Notes: generated by a model not told the origin, from the letters alone. Shown: positions 9,454 to 20,855, counted from the stretch's first letter. The stretch: 64,000 bases of DNA from Neptunomonas japonica JAMM 1380 (GCF_016592555.1 NZ_AP014546.1:2366501-2430500), one strand, 5' to 3'. Translations and numbers: made by a program.

Positions 9454-11034
9454 ATGTCGCGCTGTTTAATAGCTTCTATGTTAATTGTTTCAAGTCTAAT
9501 TACAGGCTGCCAAACAGTACAAAAAAATGACATGGCAACGGCTCAGCCAAAACCTTCTGCCACACCACAGAAAACACCGAGTACTGCTTTCTCTGACAAC
9601 CACGAAACCTATCCAGAACTACAGTCCCTACCAAGCTATTCCCAAGCCCCTGATGACCTCTGGGAACTAACGCGCCAGCATTTTCAGTTAACGAATGAAG
9701 CCCAACATGATGCTGTCGATATTCAGATTGGCTGGTATAGCAAATATCCGGGTCATATGCGCCGCATTACCGAAAACGCAGCGCGTTATTACCACTATGT
9801 TTTAAATGAAGTTCTAAAGCGCGATTTACCCGCTGAGATCGCTTTATTACCCGCTGTCGAAAGCCGTTACGACCCTCAAGCATACTCTTCAGGACACGCT
9901 GCTGGCATATGGCAGTTTATACCCAGCACAGCAAAATACCGAGGCATCAAACGAAACCGCTGGTATGACGGACGTAAAGATATACTCGATTCGACCCATT
10001 TTGCACTGGATTATCTGGAACACCTCAACAAACGCTTTAAAGGCGACTGGTTACTAACTATGGCAGCCTATAACGCTGGCGGTGGTACTGTCTCAAAAGC
10101 CATGAGAAAAAACCGCGAAGCAGGTAAACCAACGGATTTCTGGTCACTTAAGCTACCACGCGAAACTCGTCTTTATGTACCACGCATTCTTGCTATCGCG
10201 TCCTTTGTTCGCTCCCCAGATCTATATAATATGGATCTGCCAGCCATTGAAAATGAGCCCTACTTTTCTGTGATTAAAACCGAAGGGCAAATTAACTTAG
10301 TGCAGGCCGCTAGTGTATCCGGCATTCGACTAGCGGAGCTACAACAACTAAATCCTGGGCTATTACGTAAAGTAAGCGCCCCATCAGGGCCACATCGTTT
10401 GCTTGTTCCTGAAAAACAATCTCAAGACTTGCACGCAGTAATGAATGAGCTTACTTCTTTATCACGCTCGCAATGGGTCGAGTACACAATAAAATCCGGT
10501 GACTCATTAAGCGTCATTGCTGAAAGGTTTGAGACACCTGTTAGCATGATTAAACATGCCAATCAATTAGCCTCTAATAAGCTACGTGCCGGCAAAACGC
10601 TACTCATTCCCCAAGACGCTATCTTTACACCATCAGCCACACCTAAAAATCAGACAACAAGAAGAACTGCCACTATTTCACAGTACAAAGTAAAGGCTGG
10701 AGACACTCTTTGGGCTATTGCACAGCGCTATCAAACCAACACAAAAGAGCTCGCCCAATGGAACAACCTGCAATCAGGTAGTACTTTAAAGATTGGCCAA
10801 AAACTTCGCATTGGTGCTTTACCGGCAAACTTCAGTAACGATGAAGCGTTGGCGTTACAAAAAATTGCCTATAAAGTCCGCAGTGGCGACTCATTATCTG
10901 TTATTGCTAACCGCTACAATATCAATGTTGCTGATATACGCGAATGGAACAACTTGCGTAGCGACTCAATTATTATAAAACCAGGCCAGCAATTAAAACT
11001 TTTTCTTAGTGATACACGAATAGTGCAGAATTAA
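9454..11034 (+). CDS. mltD: membrane-bound lytic murein transglycosylase D with three LysM repeats
   Basis: Outer-membrane lipoprotein that cleaves peptidoglycan glycan strands. The start at 9454 gives a lipoprotein signal, MSRCLIASMLIVSSLITGC; Gln at +2 predicts outer-membrane sorting. The SLT domain contains ALLPAVESRYDP (catalytic Glu), AGIWQFIPSTA and MAAYNAGGGTV. Three LysM repeats follow, each beginning YxxKxGDSLSVIA or VKAGDTLWAIA, at about residues 348-395, 410-453 and 475-520. An upstream TTG at 9397 would bury the signal peptide, so I reject it. The gene is followed after 2 nt by a small membrane-protein gene. Confidence 0.95.
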   Translation: MSRCLIASMLIVSSLITGCQTVQKNDMATAQPKPSATPQKTPSTAFSDNHETYPELQSLPSYSQAPDDLWELTRQHFQLTNEAQHDAVDIQIGWYSKYPGHMRRITENAARYYHYVLNEVLKRDLPAEIALLPAVESRYDPQAYSSGHAAGIWQFIPSTAKYRGIKRNRWYDGRKDILDSTHFALDYLEHLNKRFKGDWLLTMAAYNAGGGTVSKAMRKNREAGKPTDFWSLKLPRETRLYVPRILAIASFVRSPDLYNMDLPAIENEPYFSVIKTEGQINLVQAASVSGIRLAELQQLNPGLLRKVSAPSGPHRLLVPEKQSQDLHAVMNELTSLSRSQWVEYTIKSGDSLSVIAERFETPVSMIKHANQLASNKLRAGKTLLIPQDAIFTPSATPKNQTTRRTATISQYKVKAGDTLWAIAQRYQTNTKELAQWNNLQSGSTLKIGQKLRIGALPANFSNDEALALQKIAYKVRSGDSLSVIANRYNINVADIREWNNLRSDSIIIKPGQQLKLFLSDTRIVQN

Positions 11035-11036
11035 TC

Positions 11037-11288
11037 ATGGATATGCTCGACGTCTTTATCATTGCTATTGCAACCATCACCGCCATTGCTTTTAAAGTGT
11101 TCCTTTATAAACGCATTCAAAAGTGGATGGATCAAGATTTAATAAAAGGCCTTGCTGAAGGCAATAGCAGCAAACATGCCTATTTGAACCACGAATTACA
11201 AAGACTCACTTTAGAGAAAATACCTCGTCGTACGCTACACGACGCATTAACTGAGTCAGCGAAACACTACACTCCTGAAAAAGAGTAA
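11037..11288 (+). CDS. small membrane protein, unknown function
   Basis: An 83-residue protein that I do not recognise. The N-terminus is one hydrophobic helix (about residues 4-24, LDVFIIAIATITAIAFKVFLY) followed by a charged, probably cytoplasmic segment with basic and acidic residues (KRIQKWMDQDLIKGL, EKIPRRTLHDALTESAKHYTPEKE). The ATG is 2 nt after the mltD stop, so it is very likely co-transcribed with mltD. It could be an accessory of the lytic transglycosylase, but nothing in the sequence proves this. Confidence 0.7.
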   Translation: MDMLDVFIIAIATITAIAFKVFLYKRIQKWMDQDLIKGLAEGNSSKHAYLNHELQRLTLEKIPRRTLHDALTESAKHYTPEKE

Positions 11289-11316
11289 AACTGAACAGTA
11301 GTATTATCTGCGCACC

Positions 11317-11339
11317 ACTGATATAACTTCTATATCAGT
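11317..11339. repeat. perfect inverted repeat upstream of yejA
   Basis: Nine-base arms ACTGATATA and TATATCAGT flank a 5-nt loop, ending 27 nt before the yejA start. There is no T-run after it, so it is not a standard terminator. It could be an operator or a leader hairpin near the yej ribosome binding site. Confidence 0.5.
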
Positions 11340-11366
11340 AGCAGCTTACCTTCTGGATTTTAGTTT

Positions 11367-13175
11367 ATGTCTATGTTTTCGCTAAAAAAACTTTTCATTC
11401 GCGCAGCGCTTTTAAGTTTAGTACCTCTCTCTTGTAGTGCTGCCGAACACGGCTTATCAATGCATGGCGACCTAAAATACGCCCCTAACTTTAGCCATTT
11501 TGAGTACACCAACCCTAACGCTCCCAAAGGTGGCAACATTAAAGAGTGGGCACTGGGCACATTTGATAGTTTCAACGGGTTTATAATCAAAGGCACTTCC
11601 GCCAATGGACTGGGACTTATATACGATTCATTAATGAGCAAAGCATTGGACGAGCCCTTTTCCCAATACGGCCTTTTAGCGGCCAGTGTCGATATGCCAG
11701 ACTCCAGAGAGAGCATTACATTTCACCTTCGCCCTCAAGCACGCTTTTCTGATGGCACACCTGTTACTGCTGAAGATGTCATTTTCACTTTTAATCAATT
11801 GCTTGAAAAAGGAGCCCCTTTTTACAAGTCTTATCTTGGTGATATACAAAATATTGAAGCGATAGCCCCGCTCACTGTTAAATTCCATTTCAGGAATAAC
11901 GGTAACCGAGAACTCCCTTTGATCGTGGGTGAAATTCCAATTTTGGCTAAGCATTTTTGGCACAACCGTGATTTTTCAATTCCCTCCATAGATATTCCAA
12001 TTGGCTCAGGCCCATATACACTTGCTAAGTTTGAATCTGGGCGCTCGATTACCTACCAAAGAAACCCCGATTATTGGGGAAAAGATCTTGCCGTTAATAA
12101 AGGTCGCTTCAACTTTGATTCAATCACTTATGATTATTATCGAGACAGTACCGTCTCGCTTGAAGCCTTCAAAGCCGGCGCTTACGATTTTCGTCAAGAA
12201 ACCTCATCAAAACAATGGGCCACCAGCTACTCAGGGCCACAATTTGACAGCGGCGAACTGATCAAAGAAGAGATTACTCATAGCAAGCCAACAGGCATGC
12301 AGGCTTTTATGTTTAATACTCGTAAGCCTTATTTTAAAGACCCTAATGTACGCAAAGCACTCAGCTACGCCTTTGATTTTGAATGGACCAACAACAACCT
12401 GTTTTACAGTGCTTATACACGCACCCATAGCTACTTTTCAAACTCTGACATGGCTGCCACAACTTTACCAACACCAGAAGAGTTAAACATTCTAGAGCCA
12501 TTCAGAGCACAACTTCCTGACGAAGTATTTACCCAAGTCTACCGGGCGCCAAGCTACGATGGCTCGGGAAAAATTCGAAAAGAGTTAAGACAAGCATTAC
12601 GCTTATTAAAACGTGCGGGTTGGGAATTAACTAACGGCAAGTTAATAAACAAAGCGACCAATAAACCGATGGTATTTGAAATTTTATTGGTTCAAAAAGA
12701 ATTTGAGCGCATCGTAGCGCCCATGATCAAAAACCTACAACGAATGGGTATAGAAACATCCATTCGAATAGTTGACGTTTCTCAATATATCAACCGTTTA
12801 CGTGCTTTTGATTTTGATATGGTCGTAGGTTCATTTGGCCAATCCTCATCACCTGGAAATGAACTTTTTGAATATTGGGGCTCTAAGAATGCACAACAAC
12901 TCGGTAGCCGTAACCTTATAGGTATTGAAAGCCCTGTGGTAGATAAGTTGATTCAATTAATCATACAAGCGCCTGATCGCGAACAATTAGTACTGCGTTC
13001 TCGCGCTCTCGATCGGGTTCTACAGTGGAGCTACTATGTTATTCCTCAGTACCACAGCCGCAGCTACCGTATTGCCTATAAAAAAATGTTTGGCTTTCCT
13101 GCTATAAAACCTACTTATGATTTAGGATTTGATACGTGGTGGGTAAAAAAAGCTATCAGCGGGCCTGCTAATTAA
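11367..13175 (+). CDS. yejA: peptide ABC transporter substrate-binding protein YejA
   Basis: Periplasmic solute-binding protein (family 5, SBP_bac_5) of the YejABEF importer, which in enterobacteria takes up peptides such as microcin C and antimicrobial peptides. The signal peptide is [25 protein letters not shown] with cleavage before AEHGLSMHG. YejA-typical segments are [23 protein letters not shown] and [20 protein letters not shown]. The length (602 residues) fits E. coli YejA. The stop codon overlaps the yejB start by one base (TAATG), so the four genes form an operon. Confidence 0.94.
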   Translation: MSMFSLKKLFIRAALLSLVPLSCSAAEHGLSMHGDLKYAPNFSHFEYTNPNAPKGGNIKEWALGTFDSFNGFIIKGTSANGLGLIYDSLMSKALDEPFSQYGLLAASVDMPDSRESITFHLRPQARFSDGTPVTAEDVIFTFNQLLEKGAPFYKSYLGDIQNIEAIAPLTVKFHFRNNGNRELPLIVGEIPILAKHFWHNRDFSIPSIDIPIGSGPYTLAKFESGRSITYQRNPDYWGKDLAVNKGRFNFDSITYDYYRDSTVSLEAFKAGAYDFRQETSSKQWATSYSGPQFDSGELIKEEITHSKPTGMQAFMFNTRKPYFKDPNVRKALSYAFDFEWTNNNLFYSAYTRTHSYFSNSDMAATTLPTPEELNILEPFRAQLPDEVFTQVYRAPSYDGSGKIRKELRQALRLLKRAGWELTNGKLINKATNKPMVFEILLVQKEFERIVAPMIKNLQRMGIETSIRIVDVSQYINRLRAFDFDMVVGSFGQSSSPGNELFEYWGSKNAQQLGSRNLIGIESPVVDKLIQLIIQAPDREQLVLRSRALDRVLQWSYYVIPQYHSRSYRIAYKKMFGFPAIKPTYDLGFDTWWVKKAISGPAN

Positions 13176-14260
13176 TGGCTGCATACATTCTTAGACGATT
13201 GCTACTGATTATCCCAACGCTGATCGGTATTCTCACTATCAACTTCCTTATTATTCAGGCGGCACCAGGCGGCCCTGTCGAACAAACTATTGCTCAACTC
13301 GAGGGCCTAAGTAACAGCGCCGTTCCTGGTAGTTCAGGTGGTGGCGACTTAACAGCCAGCCAAAACAACAATGATAGTAGTTATCGCGGTGGACGCGGGC
13401 TTGATCCACGCCTAGTCGCAGAGATAGAAGCGCTATACGGTTTTGATAAGCCGGCACATGAACGCTACTTTCAAATGCTGGGTAACTACCTAACGTTTGA
13501 TTTTGGCAAAAGCTTTTACAGTGATAAAAGTGTCATCGATCTTATTATTGAAAAGCTTCCTGTTTCTATTTCTCTGGGCCTATGGACAACACTACTGACT
13601 TACCTGATATCCGTCCCTTTAGGCATTAGAAAAGCAGTCAAAGACGGCTCCAACTTTGATGTTTGGAGCAGCACCGCTATTATTATTGGCTACGCAATCC
13701 CCAACTTCTTATTTGCCATTTTATTGATTGTTTTATTCGCTGGCGGGAGCTATTTTGACTGGTTCCCATTAAGAGGGCTTACTTCTTCCAATTTTGACGA
13801 GCTGTCACTATTAGGAAAAATTGGCGATTATTTTTGGCACATTACACTACCCGTTTTTGCCTCGGTCATCAGTAGCTTTGCCACATTAACCATGCTGACC
13901 AAGAATTCATTTCTAGATGAAATCAATAAACAATATGTGCTCACTGCACGCGCCAAGGGATTAACAGAAAAGAGCGTGTTATATGGGCATGTGTTTCGTA
14001 ATGCCATGCTGCTTATTATTGCCGGTATGCCCGCCGCATTGATCGGTATATTCTTCACTGGCTCAATGCTCATTGAAGTTATTTTCTCTCTTGATGGTCT
14101 TGGACTACTCGGGTATGAGGCTGTTATTAACCGTGATTACCCGGTTATTTTTGGCACACTTTACATATTTACGCTCATTGGTTTACTTATGAAGCTAATT
14201 AGCGACCTCATGTATGTAGCAGTTGACCCGCGTATTGACTTTGAAAGTAGGGAGCAATAA
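13175..14260 (+). CDS. yejB: peptide ABC transporter permease YejB
   Basis: Inner-membrane permease of the DppB/OppB type. The N-terminal helix [29 protein letters not shown] is typical. A low-complexity periplasmic insert rich in Ser, Gly and Asn follows (about residues 45-75). The transmembrane permease domain ends with the EAA-type loop [21 protein letters not shown] that contacts the ATPase. The 361 residues match the family. It is coupled to yejA by a one-base overlap and to yejE by a 2-nt gap. Confidence 0.94.
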   Translation: MAAYILRRLLLIIPTLIGILTINFLIIQAAPGGPVEQTIAQLEGLSNSAVPGSSGGGDLTASQNNNDSSYRGGRGLDPRLVAEIEALYGFDKPAHERYFQMLGNYLTFDFGKSFYSDKSVIDLIIEKLPVSISLGLWTTLLTYLISVPLGIRKAVKDGSNFDVWSSTAIIIGYAIPNFLFAILLIVLFAGGSYFDWFPLRGLTSSNFDELSLLGKIGDYFWHITLPVFASVISSFATLTMLTKNSFLDEINKQYVLTARAKGLTEKSVLYGHVFRNAMLLIIAGMPAALIGIFFTGSMLIEVIFSLDGLGLLGYEAVINRDYPVIFGTLYIFTLIGLLMKLISDLMYVAVDPRIDFESREQ

Positions 14261-14262
14261 TC

Positions 14263-15288
14263 ATGAGCCCTATTAACCAACGACGACTTGCTAATTTCAA
14301 ACTAAACCGTCGCGGCTTTTGGTCATTATGGATATTTCTTGCCTTATTCTTACTCAGCCTATGCGCAGAATTTATTGCTAATGAGCAGCCACTCTTAATT
14401 AAGTACCAAAATAATTTTTACTTCCCTGTTGTTAAAGAGTATTACGAAACAGAATTTGGTGGCGAATTTCAATCTGCAGCTGACTACAAAGACCCCTTCG
14501 TCCAAGAGCTCATTACTGAAGAGGGTAATGGCTGGATTATCTGGCCACCCGTGCGATACGACCACCGTAGCATCAACTATGACTTACCTGTCCCAGCCCC
14601 CTCACCACCGAGCACTGAAAACCTACTCGGTACAGACGATCAAGGCCGCGATGTTCTAGCACGCGTCATCTACGGATTTCGCATATCCATTTTATTTGCA
14701 TTAGTCCTTACGCTTACTAGCTCGGTCATTGGTGTTATCGCAGGAGCTTTGCAGGGCTTCTATGGCGGCAAAGTCGACTTGTATTTTCAGCGCTTTATTG
14801 AAATCTGGTCAGGGCTGCCTGTGCTATTTTTATTAATCATTCTTGCCAGTATTGTAGAACCAAACTTCTGGTGGCTGCTGGGTATTATGCTGCTATTTTC
14901 ATGGATGAACCTTGTTGATGTAGTACGCGCCGAATTTCTTCGCGGAAGAAATCTAGAATACGTTCGAGCAGCAAGAGCTTTAGGCGTATCGAACCAGCAA
15001 ATCATGTTCCGCCACATATTGCCCAATGCGATGGTTGCGACTCTTACTTTTATGCCTTTCATCTTCAACGGCGGTATCGTCACCCTCACTGCATTAGACT
15101 TTCTTGGTTTTGGCTTACCACCAGGGTCTGCCTCATTAGGTGAACTCATTGCTCAGGGTAAAGACAACCTTCATGCTCCTTGGCTAGGGCTATCTGCCTT
15201 TATGACGCTTTCCGTTATGTTAACGTTACTAATTTTTATCGGTGAAGCGGTCCGCGATGCCTTTGATCCTAGGAAAACCCTGCTATGA
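14263..15288 (+). CDS. yejE: peptide ABC transporter permease YejE
   Basis: Second permease of the Yej importer, of the DppC/OppC type. Its large periplasmic insert after the first helix (about residues 45-110, with QNNFYFPVVKEYYETEFGGEF and a Pro-rich segment) is characteristic of YejE. It then shows LLGTDDQGRDVLARVIYGFRIS, a motif shared by DppC-type permeases, and the EAA loop ARALGVSNQQIMFRHILPNAM. The 3' end overlaps yejF by four bases (ATGA), which implies translational coupling. Confidence 0.94.
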   Translation: MSPINQRRLANFKLNRRGFWSLWIFLALFLLSLCAEFIANEQPLLIKYQNNFYFPVVKEYYETEFGGEFQSAADYKDPFVQELITEEGNGWIIWPPVRYDHRSINYDLPVPAPSPPSTENLLGTDDQGRDVLARVIYGFRISILFALVLTLTSSVIGVIAGALQGFYGGKVDLYFQRFIEIWSGLPVLFLLIILASIVEPNFWWLLGIMLLFSWMNLVDVVRAEFLRGRNLEYVRAARALGVSNQQIMFRHILPNAMVATLTFMPFIFNGGIVTLTALDFLGFGLPPGSASLGELIAQGKDNLHAPWLGLSAFMTLSVMLTLLIFIGEAVRDAFDPRKTLL

Positions 15289-16907
15289 CCATGCACACCA
15301 GCGCACAGACTACTACAGTACAAAACTTAGTAAGGGTCGACAATCTGAGCGTGCAGTTTGGAGAAGGAAGTTCAGCAGTAACGGCAGTAAAATCTGTTAG
15401 CTTTGAGATTAAACAAGGCGAAACAATGGCTTTAGTCGGTGAGTCAGGCTCTGGGAAATCAGTCACCGCCCTCTCCCTATTACGTTTACTTCCCTACCCT
15501 AAAGCCAGCCATCCTACTGGCAGCATCCACTATCAGGGAAAAGATATTCTACAAGCCGATGAAGTAACACTTAGAGATATTAGAGGAGACCAGATCAGCA
15601 TCATATTCCAAGAGCCGATGACCTCTCTCAACCCTCTTCATACAGTAGAAAAACAAATAGCTGAAAGCCTATGGCTGCATAAACTACTAAAAGGAAATGC
15701 AGCACGAGAGCGAACATTAGAGCTGCTCACTTTAGTCGGCATCAGAGACCCTGAAAGCAGGCTAGCTAGTTACCCTCACCAGTTATCCGGCGGGCAGCGG
15801 CAACGTGTCATGATAGCAATGGCACTTGCTAATGAGCCTGATCTACTCATTGCTGACGAACCAACCACGGCTTTAGATGTCACCGTACAAAAGCAAATAC
15901 TGGAACTATTACAAGAATTACAGCAAAAGCTTGGCATGGCCATTTTGCTGATTACTCACGACCTTAATATAGTTAAGCGCTATGCCAAGAACGTCTGTGT
16001 CATGTACCAAGGAGAAATTGTAGAGCGTGGTAATACTCAACAAATTTTTAATCAGCCGCAAGCCAGCTACACACAGCAACTCATCACAGCCGAACCAACC
16101 GGAAAACCTCTTCCAGTAGCTAAGAATAGTGAGTGTATTTTAGAAACTGATGATCTTAGAATCTGGTTTCCTATTAAACGCGGTTTTTTAGGCAGAACTG
16201 TCGATCATATTAAAGCGGTCAATGGTGTTAGCCTCAGCCTGCAACGAGGCGAGACACTGGGCGTTGTAGGAGAATCCGGCTCAGGAAAAACAACACTGGG
16301 TCTAGCAATACTTCGTCTAATCCATAGCGAAGGAGCAATCAGCTTTCGTAATCAAAGAATCGACGGACTCAACCAAAGTGAAATAAAGCCTTTAAGAAGA
16401 CAGCTTCAAGTGGTCTTTCAAGACCCATTTGGAAGCCTCAGCCCACGCATGTCAGTTGAAGAGTGTATCGCTGAAGGGTTAACCGTTCATAACATAGGAA
16501 AAGGATCAGAAAGAGAATCGCTAATAACCAAAGCCCTGCTCGAAGTGGGCCTTGACCCTGATGTACGACACCGCTACCCACATGAATTTTCTGGTGGACA
16601 GCGACAACGCATATCGATTGCTCGCGCGCTCATTCTCAAGCCTGACGTTATTATCCTTGATGAACCAACTTCTGCTTTGGACAGAACCGTTCAAGTGCAA
16701 ATTGTTGAGTTGCTTAAAGATCTACAGAAAAAATATGCCCTTAGCTACATATTTATTAGTCACGACTTATCAGTTGTCAAAGCCCTGAGTCATAAAGTAC
16801 TGGTCATGAAGCAAGGAGAGGTAATAGAGCATGGCGATGCCGACACCTTATTCAGCGCGCCGTCTCATCCCTATACTCAAGACTTGTTAAGAGCAGCTTT
16901 TGAGTAA
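15285..16907 (+). CDS. yejF: peptide ABC transporter ATP-binding protein YejF (duplicated ATPase)
   Basis: One polypeptide with two complete ABC ATPase domains that energises YejBE. Domain 1 (about residues 15-265) has Walker A GESGSGKS, signature LSGGQRQRV and Walker B LLIADEP. Domain 2 (about 285-540) has Walker A GESGSGKT, signature [10 protein letters not shown] and Walker B VIILDEP. Both have the H-loop His (LLITHDL, FISHDL). The 540 residues are normal for YejF. It ends the operon, and the converging TRIC gene stops only 5 nt further on, with no hairpin between. Confidence 0.95.
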   Translation: MTMHTSAQTTTVQNLVRVDNLSVQFGEGSSAVTAVKSVSFEIKQGETMALVGESGSGKSVTALSLLRLLPYPKASHPTGSIHYQGKDILQADEVTLRDIRGDQISIIFQEPMTSLNPLHTVEKQIAESLWLHKLLKGNAARERTLELLTLVGIRDPESRLASYPHQLSGGQRQRVMIAMALANEPDLLIADEPTTALDVTVQKQILELLQELQQKLGMAILLITHDLNIVKRYAKNVCVMYQGEIVERGNTQQIFNQPQASYTQQLITAEPTGKPLPVAKNSECILETDDLRIWFPIKRGFLGRTVDHIKAVNGVSLSLQRGETLGVVGESGSGKTTLGLAILRLIHSEGAISFRNQRIDGLNQSEIKPLRRQLQVVFQDPFGSLSPRMSVEECIAEGLTVHNIGKGSERESLITKALLEVGLDPDVRHRYPHEFSGGQRQRISIARALILKPDVIILDEPTSALDRTVQVQIVELLKDLQKKYALSYIFISHDLSVVKALSHKVLVMKQGEVIEHGDADTLFSAPSHPYTQDLLRAAFE

Positions 16908-16912
16908 AAAAA

Positions 16913-17572
16913 CTACCGATCCCTCGCCTCTTCTGGTGACTCCAATTTATGCCCCGCCACAATAAACTCGGGCAAGCAAAGGTCACCAAATATTGCGGCT
17001 AAACGAGTGATGAAAATAATTAACATCGAGGCGATAGCCAATAATCGCTCCTCAATCAAACCAAAGAATACAACGTAAAAAACAGCCCCTAAGATGGCAC
17101 ATGTGGCATAAAGCTCCCCCTCTCGATGCAGGATCAGAGGGATTTCACGCGTCAATATATCTCGGATCATACCGCCAGCACAGCCAGTAATACAAGCCAT
17201 CATGATGACGATGATAGGCCCCACCCCAAGGGACATCGCCTTCTCTGCACCTAATACAGCAAACAACGCTAAACCCGCCGCATCTAGTACCAACATTGTT
17301 CTACGGGGGTATAAAAAATATCGGCAAATTAGAAATGCAGAAACCGCTGAGACAATGGCCGTCCAAAGGTAGGTATTATTAACAACCCAACCAATAGGAT
17401 ATGCATTAAGCGTAATATCGCGAATGGTCCCACCGCCAAGCGAGGTAACAATAGCGAGCACGACCACCCCAAGAATATCCATTCGCTTACCTTGAGCGGC
17501 CAAGGCTCCTGTAATCGAAAAAACAGATACTCCGATTAATTCCGCAATAAAAATCAGTGTTGCGTAATCCAT
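16913..17572 (-). CDS. TRIC-type (UPF0126) cation channel family protein
   Basis: Predicted seven-helix inner-membrane protein made of two repeats of the Gly-rich UPF0126 unit. Repeat 1 has FSITGALAAQGKRMDILGVVVLAIVTSLGGGTIRDI and repeat 2 has VLGAEKAMSLGVGPIIVIMMACITGCAGGMIRDIL. Prokaryotic TRIC channels with this GGGxxRD duplication conduct cations. The start is the ATG at 17572 (MDYATLIF), preceded by GGAGG; it lies one base after the ruvC stop. The longer open frame is overlap with ruvC. The physiological role of these proteins is poorly defined. Confidence 0.85.
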   Translation of the reverse strand: MDYATLIFIAELIGVSVFSITGALAAQGKRMDILGVVVLAIVTSLGGGTIRDITLNAYPIGWVVNNTYLWTAIVSAVSAFLICRYFLYPRRTMLVLDAAGLALFAVLGAEKAMSLGVGPIIVIMMACITGCAGGMIRDILTREIPLILHREGELYATCAILGAVFYVVFFGLIEERLLAIASMLIIFITRLAAIFGDLCLPEFIVAGHKLESPEEARDR

Positions 17573-17573
17573 A

Positions 17574-18089
17574 TCACCTCCAACGCCCCTGACGACGCCC
17601 AGTTGCACCCGCCATCTTAATCATGCCCAAGCGTGTATTGGCATGACACAAAGCAATAGCCAACGCATCGGCTGCATCAGCCTGCGGCAAACCAGGAAGT
17701 TTAAGTATCTGTGTGACCATGTGCTGCACTTGCACCTTATCAGCAGAGCCCTTGCCCACAACGGATTGCTTAATAGATCGAGCGGCGTATTCGAATACAG
17801 GTAGCTCCTGCTGGGTACCGGCAACAATAGCAACACCACGAGCTTGGCCTAGCTTTAGTGCAGAGTCCGCATTTTTAGACATGAATACCTGCTCAATAGC
17901 CATTTCTTGAGGCGAGAACTGCCTAATAACCTCAGTCACACCTTCAAAAACTTGATTTAGGCGCTCTGGTAGCTCATCCCCTTTAATACGAATACATCCA
18001 CTCGCTACATATTCATTACGAGCACCCACCACATTAATTAGGCCATAGCCTGTTATACGCGAACCAGGATCAATACCTAAAATGATCAT
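17574..18089 (-). CDS. ruvC: Holliday junction resolvase RuvC
   Basis: Endonuclease that cuts Holliday junctions at the end of recombination. Catalytic acidic residues are visible: Asp in [13 protein letters not shown] at the N-terminus, Glu in [22 protein letters not shown], and the pair in [16 protein letters not shown]. The 171 residues match the family. AspS-YebC-RuvC is the common gammaproteobacterial order, but the usual ruvA and ruvB do not follow; a TRIC channel gene does instead. Confidence 0.96.
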   Translation of the reverse strand: MIILGIDPGSRITGYGLINVVGARNEYVASGCIRIKGDELPERLNQVFEGVTEVIRQFSPQEMAIEQVFMSKNADSALKLGQARGVAIVAGTQQELPVFEYAARSIKQSVVGKGSADKVQVQHMVTQILKLPGLPQADAADALAIALCHANTRLGMIKMAGATGRRQGRWR

Positions 18090-18173
18090 TCAACAACCTT
18101 GCTCATCACACAGAACCTCACACACTTAGCCAATACCCATAAGCATAGCCTTCATACCAAGCACATAACCATC

Positions 18174-18213
18174 AAAAAAGCCGAGGCTCTACACAAAAGA
18201 GCCTCGGCTTTTT
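18174..18213. terminator. strong intrinsic terminator between yebC and ruvC
   Basis: A long stem (AAAAAGCCGAGGCTC paired with GAGCCTCGGCTTTTT) around a 9-nt loop. It has A- and T-runs on its two sides, so it can act in either direction; on the minus strand it follows yebC. It implies that ruvC has its own promoter between the hairpin and 18089. Confidence 0.88.
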
Positions 18214-18231
18214 AAGTCACTAAACAGAGCG

Positions 18232-18972
18232 TTACTCTTGTAAAGATTCTTCTGGGATCTCAGCATTATGATATACGTTTTGCACATCATCTAGATCTTC
18301 AAGCGTATCGAGAAGACGCAGCACTTTACGACCTCCCTCAACATCTAACTCAGCCGTGGTTGAAGGAACCATTGAAACCTCGTCATGCGCAGCTTCAAGA
18401 CCCGCCGCAATCAAGCCTTCTTTGACATCTAAGAAATCGGCTGGTGCAGTAAACACATCGATAGAGCCATCGTCATGAGTAACAACATCATCAGCACCTA
18501 GCTCTAATGCCGCTTCCATGATGGCATCTTCATCTGCACCGGCCTCAAAAGATAATAGACCTTTCTTTTCAAACAAATAAGCAACTGAACCACTGGTACC
18601 TAAATTACCACCTGCTTTTGAGAATGCCGAGCGCACTTGGGAAACGGTACGGTTTACATTGTCTGTCATCGTTTCAACTAGAAAAGCAACACCACCTGAA
18701 CCATAACCTTCATAGGTTAATTCATCGTAGTTTTCACCTTCGCCACCGCCCGCACCACGCTGCACCGCTTTTTCGATAGTATCGCGCTTCATATTAGAGC
18801 CAAGGCTTTTATCTATCGCTGCACGCAAACGAGGGTTATCATCTGGATTACCGCCACCCTCTTTCGCTGCCACGACTAGCTCACGAATAAGTTTAGTAAA
18901 TATCTTTCCTCGCTTCGCATCTTGTGCAGCCTTGCGGTGCTTGATGTTAGCGAACTTCGAATGGCCTGCCAT
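18232..18972 (-). CDS. yebC: YebC/PmpR-family regulator or translation factor
   Basis: A 246-residue YebC-family protein beginning [27 protein letters not shown], the diagnostic N-terminus. It continues with [37 protein letters not shown] and [23 protein letters not shown]. Family members were described as DNA-binding regulators (PmpR), and more recently as factors that relieve ribosome stalling; the sequence cannot choose between these. GGGAGAG lies just before the ATG. It sits downstream of aspS as in many gammaproteobacteria. Confidence 0.96.
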   Translation of the reverse strand: MAGHSKFANIKHRKAAQDAKRGKIFTKLIRELVVAAKEGGGNPDDNPRLRAAIDKSLGSNMKRDTIEKAVQRGAGGGEGENYDELTYEGYGSGGVAFLVETMTDNVNRTVSQVRSAFSKAGGNLGTSGSVAYLFEKKGLLSFEAGADEDAIMEAALELGADDVVTHDDGSIDVFTAPADFLDVKEGLIAAGLEAAHDEVSMVPSTTAELDVEGGRKVLRLLDTLEDLDDVQNVYHNAEIPEESLQE

Positions 18973-19033
18973 CGATCTCTCCCGTGTTTGCTGTAATACG
19001 CAAATAAAGCACTTAACTATAAGTACTTACAAA

Positions 19034-19055
19034 TAAGCTGCCCGGAGGCAGCTTA
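19034..19055 (-). terminator. hairpin between aspS and yebC, possible weak terminator
   Basis: Perfect nine-base stem TAAGCTGCC / GGCAGCTTA with a CGGA loop. On the minus strand it is followed by only a short T-rich stretch (TTTGT), so readthrough into yebC is likely. It could set the ratio of aspS to yebC expression. Confidence 0.45.
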
Positions 19056-19091
19056 TATTTCGTACATGTAACGCTATTCTAATACTCTTTA

Positions 19092-20855
19092 CTAAGGTGT
19101 TTTACGCAACTTAATATTAAGCTCGCGAAGCTGAGCTGCACTTACTTCACCTGGCGCATTCGTCATCATACAAGATGCACTCTGCGTTTTAGGGAAGGCG
19201 ATAACTTCACGAATAGAGTCAGTACCGGTCATCAACATAATGAGACGATCCAAACCAAATGCCAAGCCACCGTGCGGTGGAGCACCATATTTAAGTGCAT
19301 TCAACAAGAATCCAAACTTGTCATCTGCTTCTTCATCAGATATGCCCAAGATTTCTAAGACCTGAGCCTGCATTTCTTGGTTATGAATACGAATTGAACC
19401 ACCACCCAGTTCACAACCGTTAAGCACCATATCGTATGCACGAGACAGGGCCGATAAAGGATCAGCTTTTAATTCTTCAGCCGTACAGCTAGGTGCAGTA
19501 AACGGATGATGTAGCGCCGTTAAGCCACCATCGCTGGTCTCTTCAAACATGGGGAAGTCAACAACCCATAGTGGAGCCCATTCGCACTGAGACATCTCAA
19601 GGTCTTCACCCACTTTAATACGTAGCGCACCCAGTGCTTCAGAAACAATCTTCTCTTTATCGGCACCAAAGAACACAAGGTCGCCATTTTCAGCACCCAA
19701 ACGTTCCATAATCGCCATCGTCACATCATTACCTAAGAACTTAATGATAGGAGACTGAAGACCTTCTACGCCTTTTTCAATTTCGTTAACCTTGATCCAC
19801 GCCAAACCTTTAGCACCATAAATGCTAACGAATTTTGTGTAGTCATCAATATTTTTACGCGTCAGCTTAGCGCCACCAGGAACTTTAAGCGCGGCGACAC
19901 GGCCTTTAGGATCTTTAGCAGGGCCTGCAAAGACTTTAAATTCGATCTCAGCCATCAAGTCAGCAACATCGACCAACTCCATTGCAAAACGAAGATCAGG
20001 CTTATCAGAACCAAAACGTTGCATCGCTTCAGAGTATGGCATACGAGGGAAATCACCCAGGTCGACCCCTTTTAACTCAAGAAACAATTTACGAATCATG
20101 GTTTCTGTCATACCCATGATCTCTTCTTCATTCATAAAAGAAGTTTCGATGTCAATCTGGGTAAATTCAGGTTGGCGGTCAGCACGCAGGTCTTCATCAC
20201 GGAAACATTTAGCGATCTGATAGTAACGGTCAAAGCCCGAGACCATTAGCAGCTGCTTGAATAGCTGTGGAGACTGAGGAAGTGCAAAGAAGGCACCCTC
20301 ATGCGTACGACTCGGCACCAAGAAATCACGCGCGCCTTCTGGCGTAGCACGGTTCAAGATAGGCGTTTCGATATCAAGGAAGCCGTTATCATCTAGGTAA
20401 TTACGAATGGCGTTCGATACTTTAGAACGAAAACGTAATTTTTCCTGCATTTCAGGACGACGAAGGTCGATATAACGGTGACGCAAGCGAACATCTTCGC
20501 CTACTTTTTGATGATCATCCAACGGGAACGGAGGCGTCTCAGCTTTATTAAGGATGTTCAGTTCTAGACCTAACACCTCAATTTCACCCGTAGGCATATC
20601 ACTGTTGACCGTTCCATCTGGACGATGACGAACCAAACCTTTAACTTCAATTACAAATTCGCTACGCACACTGTTTGCAATAGCAAAACTTTCTTCACGT
20701 TCTGGATCAAAAACAACCTGAGCGATACCTTGGCGATCACGTACATCAAGAAAGATAACTCCACCATGATCACGGCGGCGATGTACCCAGCCTGTTAAAG
20801 TAATTTCTTCGCCGATATGTTCTTTTCTCAAATCGCCGCAATAATGGCTGCGCAT
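19092..20855 (-). CDS. aspS: aspartyl-tRNA synthetase
   Basis: Class IIb aminoacyl-tRNA synthetase that charges tRNA-Asp. The N-terminal OB-fold anticodon-binding domain ([40 protein letters not shown], residues 1-105) precedes the catalytic core. Motif 2 is [18 protein letters not shown] and motif 3 is [15 protein letters not shown]. The bacterial GAD insert lies between (about residues 290-420). The 587 residues are typical of bacterial AspRS. A tRNA-Asp gene occurs elsewhere in this window, at 55345. Confidence 0.97.
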   Translation of the reverse strand: MRSHYCGDLRKEHIGEEITLTGWVHRRRDHGGVIFLDVRDRQGIAQVVFDPEREESFAIANSVRSEFVIEVKGLVRHRPDGTVNSDMPTGEIEVLGLELNILNKAETPPFPLDDHQKVGEDVRLRHRYIDLRRPEMQEKLRFRSKVSNAIRNYLDDNGFLDIETPILNRATPEGARDFLVPSRTHEGAFFALPQSPQLFKQLLMVSGFDRYYQIAKCFRDEDLRADRQPEFTQIDIETSFMNEEEIMGMTETMIRKLFLELKGVDLGDFPRMPYSEAMQRFGSDKPDLRFAMELVDVADLMAEIEFKVFAGPAKDPKGRVAALKVPGGAKLTRKNIDDYTKFVSIYGAKGLAWIKVNEIEKGVEGLQSPIIKFLGNDVTMAIMERLGAENGDLVFFGADKEKIVSEALGALRIKVGEDLEMSQCEWAPLWVVDFPMFEETSDGGLTALHHPFTAPSCTAEELKADPLSALSRAYDMVLNGCELGGGSIRIHNQEMQAQVLEILGISDEEADDKFGFLLNALKYGAPPHGGLAFGLDRLIMLMTGTDSIREVIAFPKTQSASCMMTNAPGEVSAAQLRELNIKLRKTP

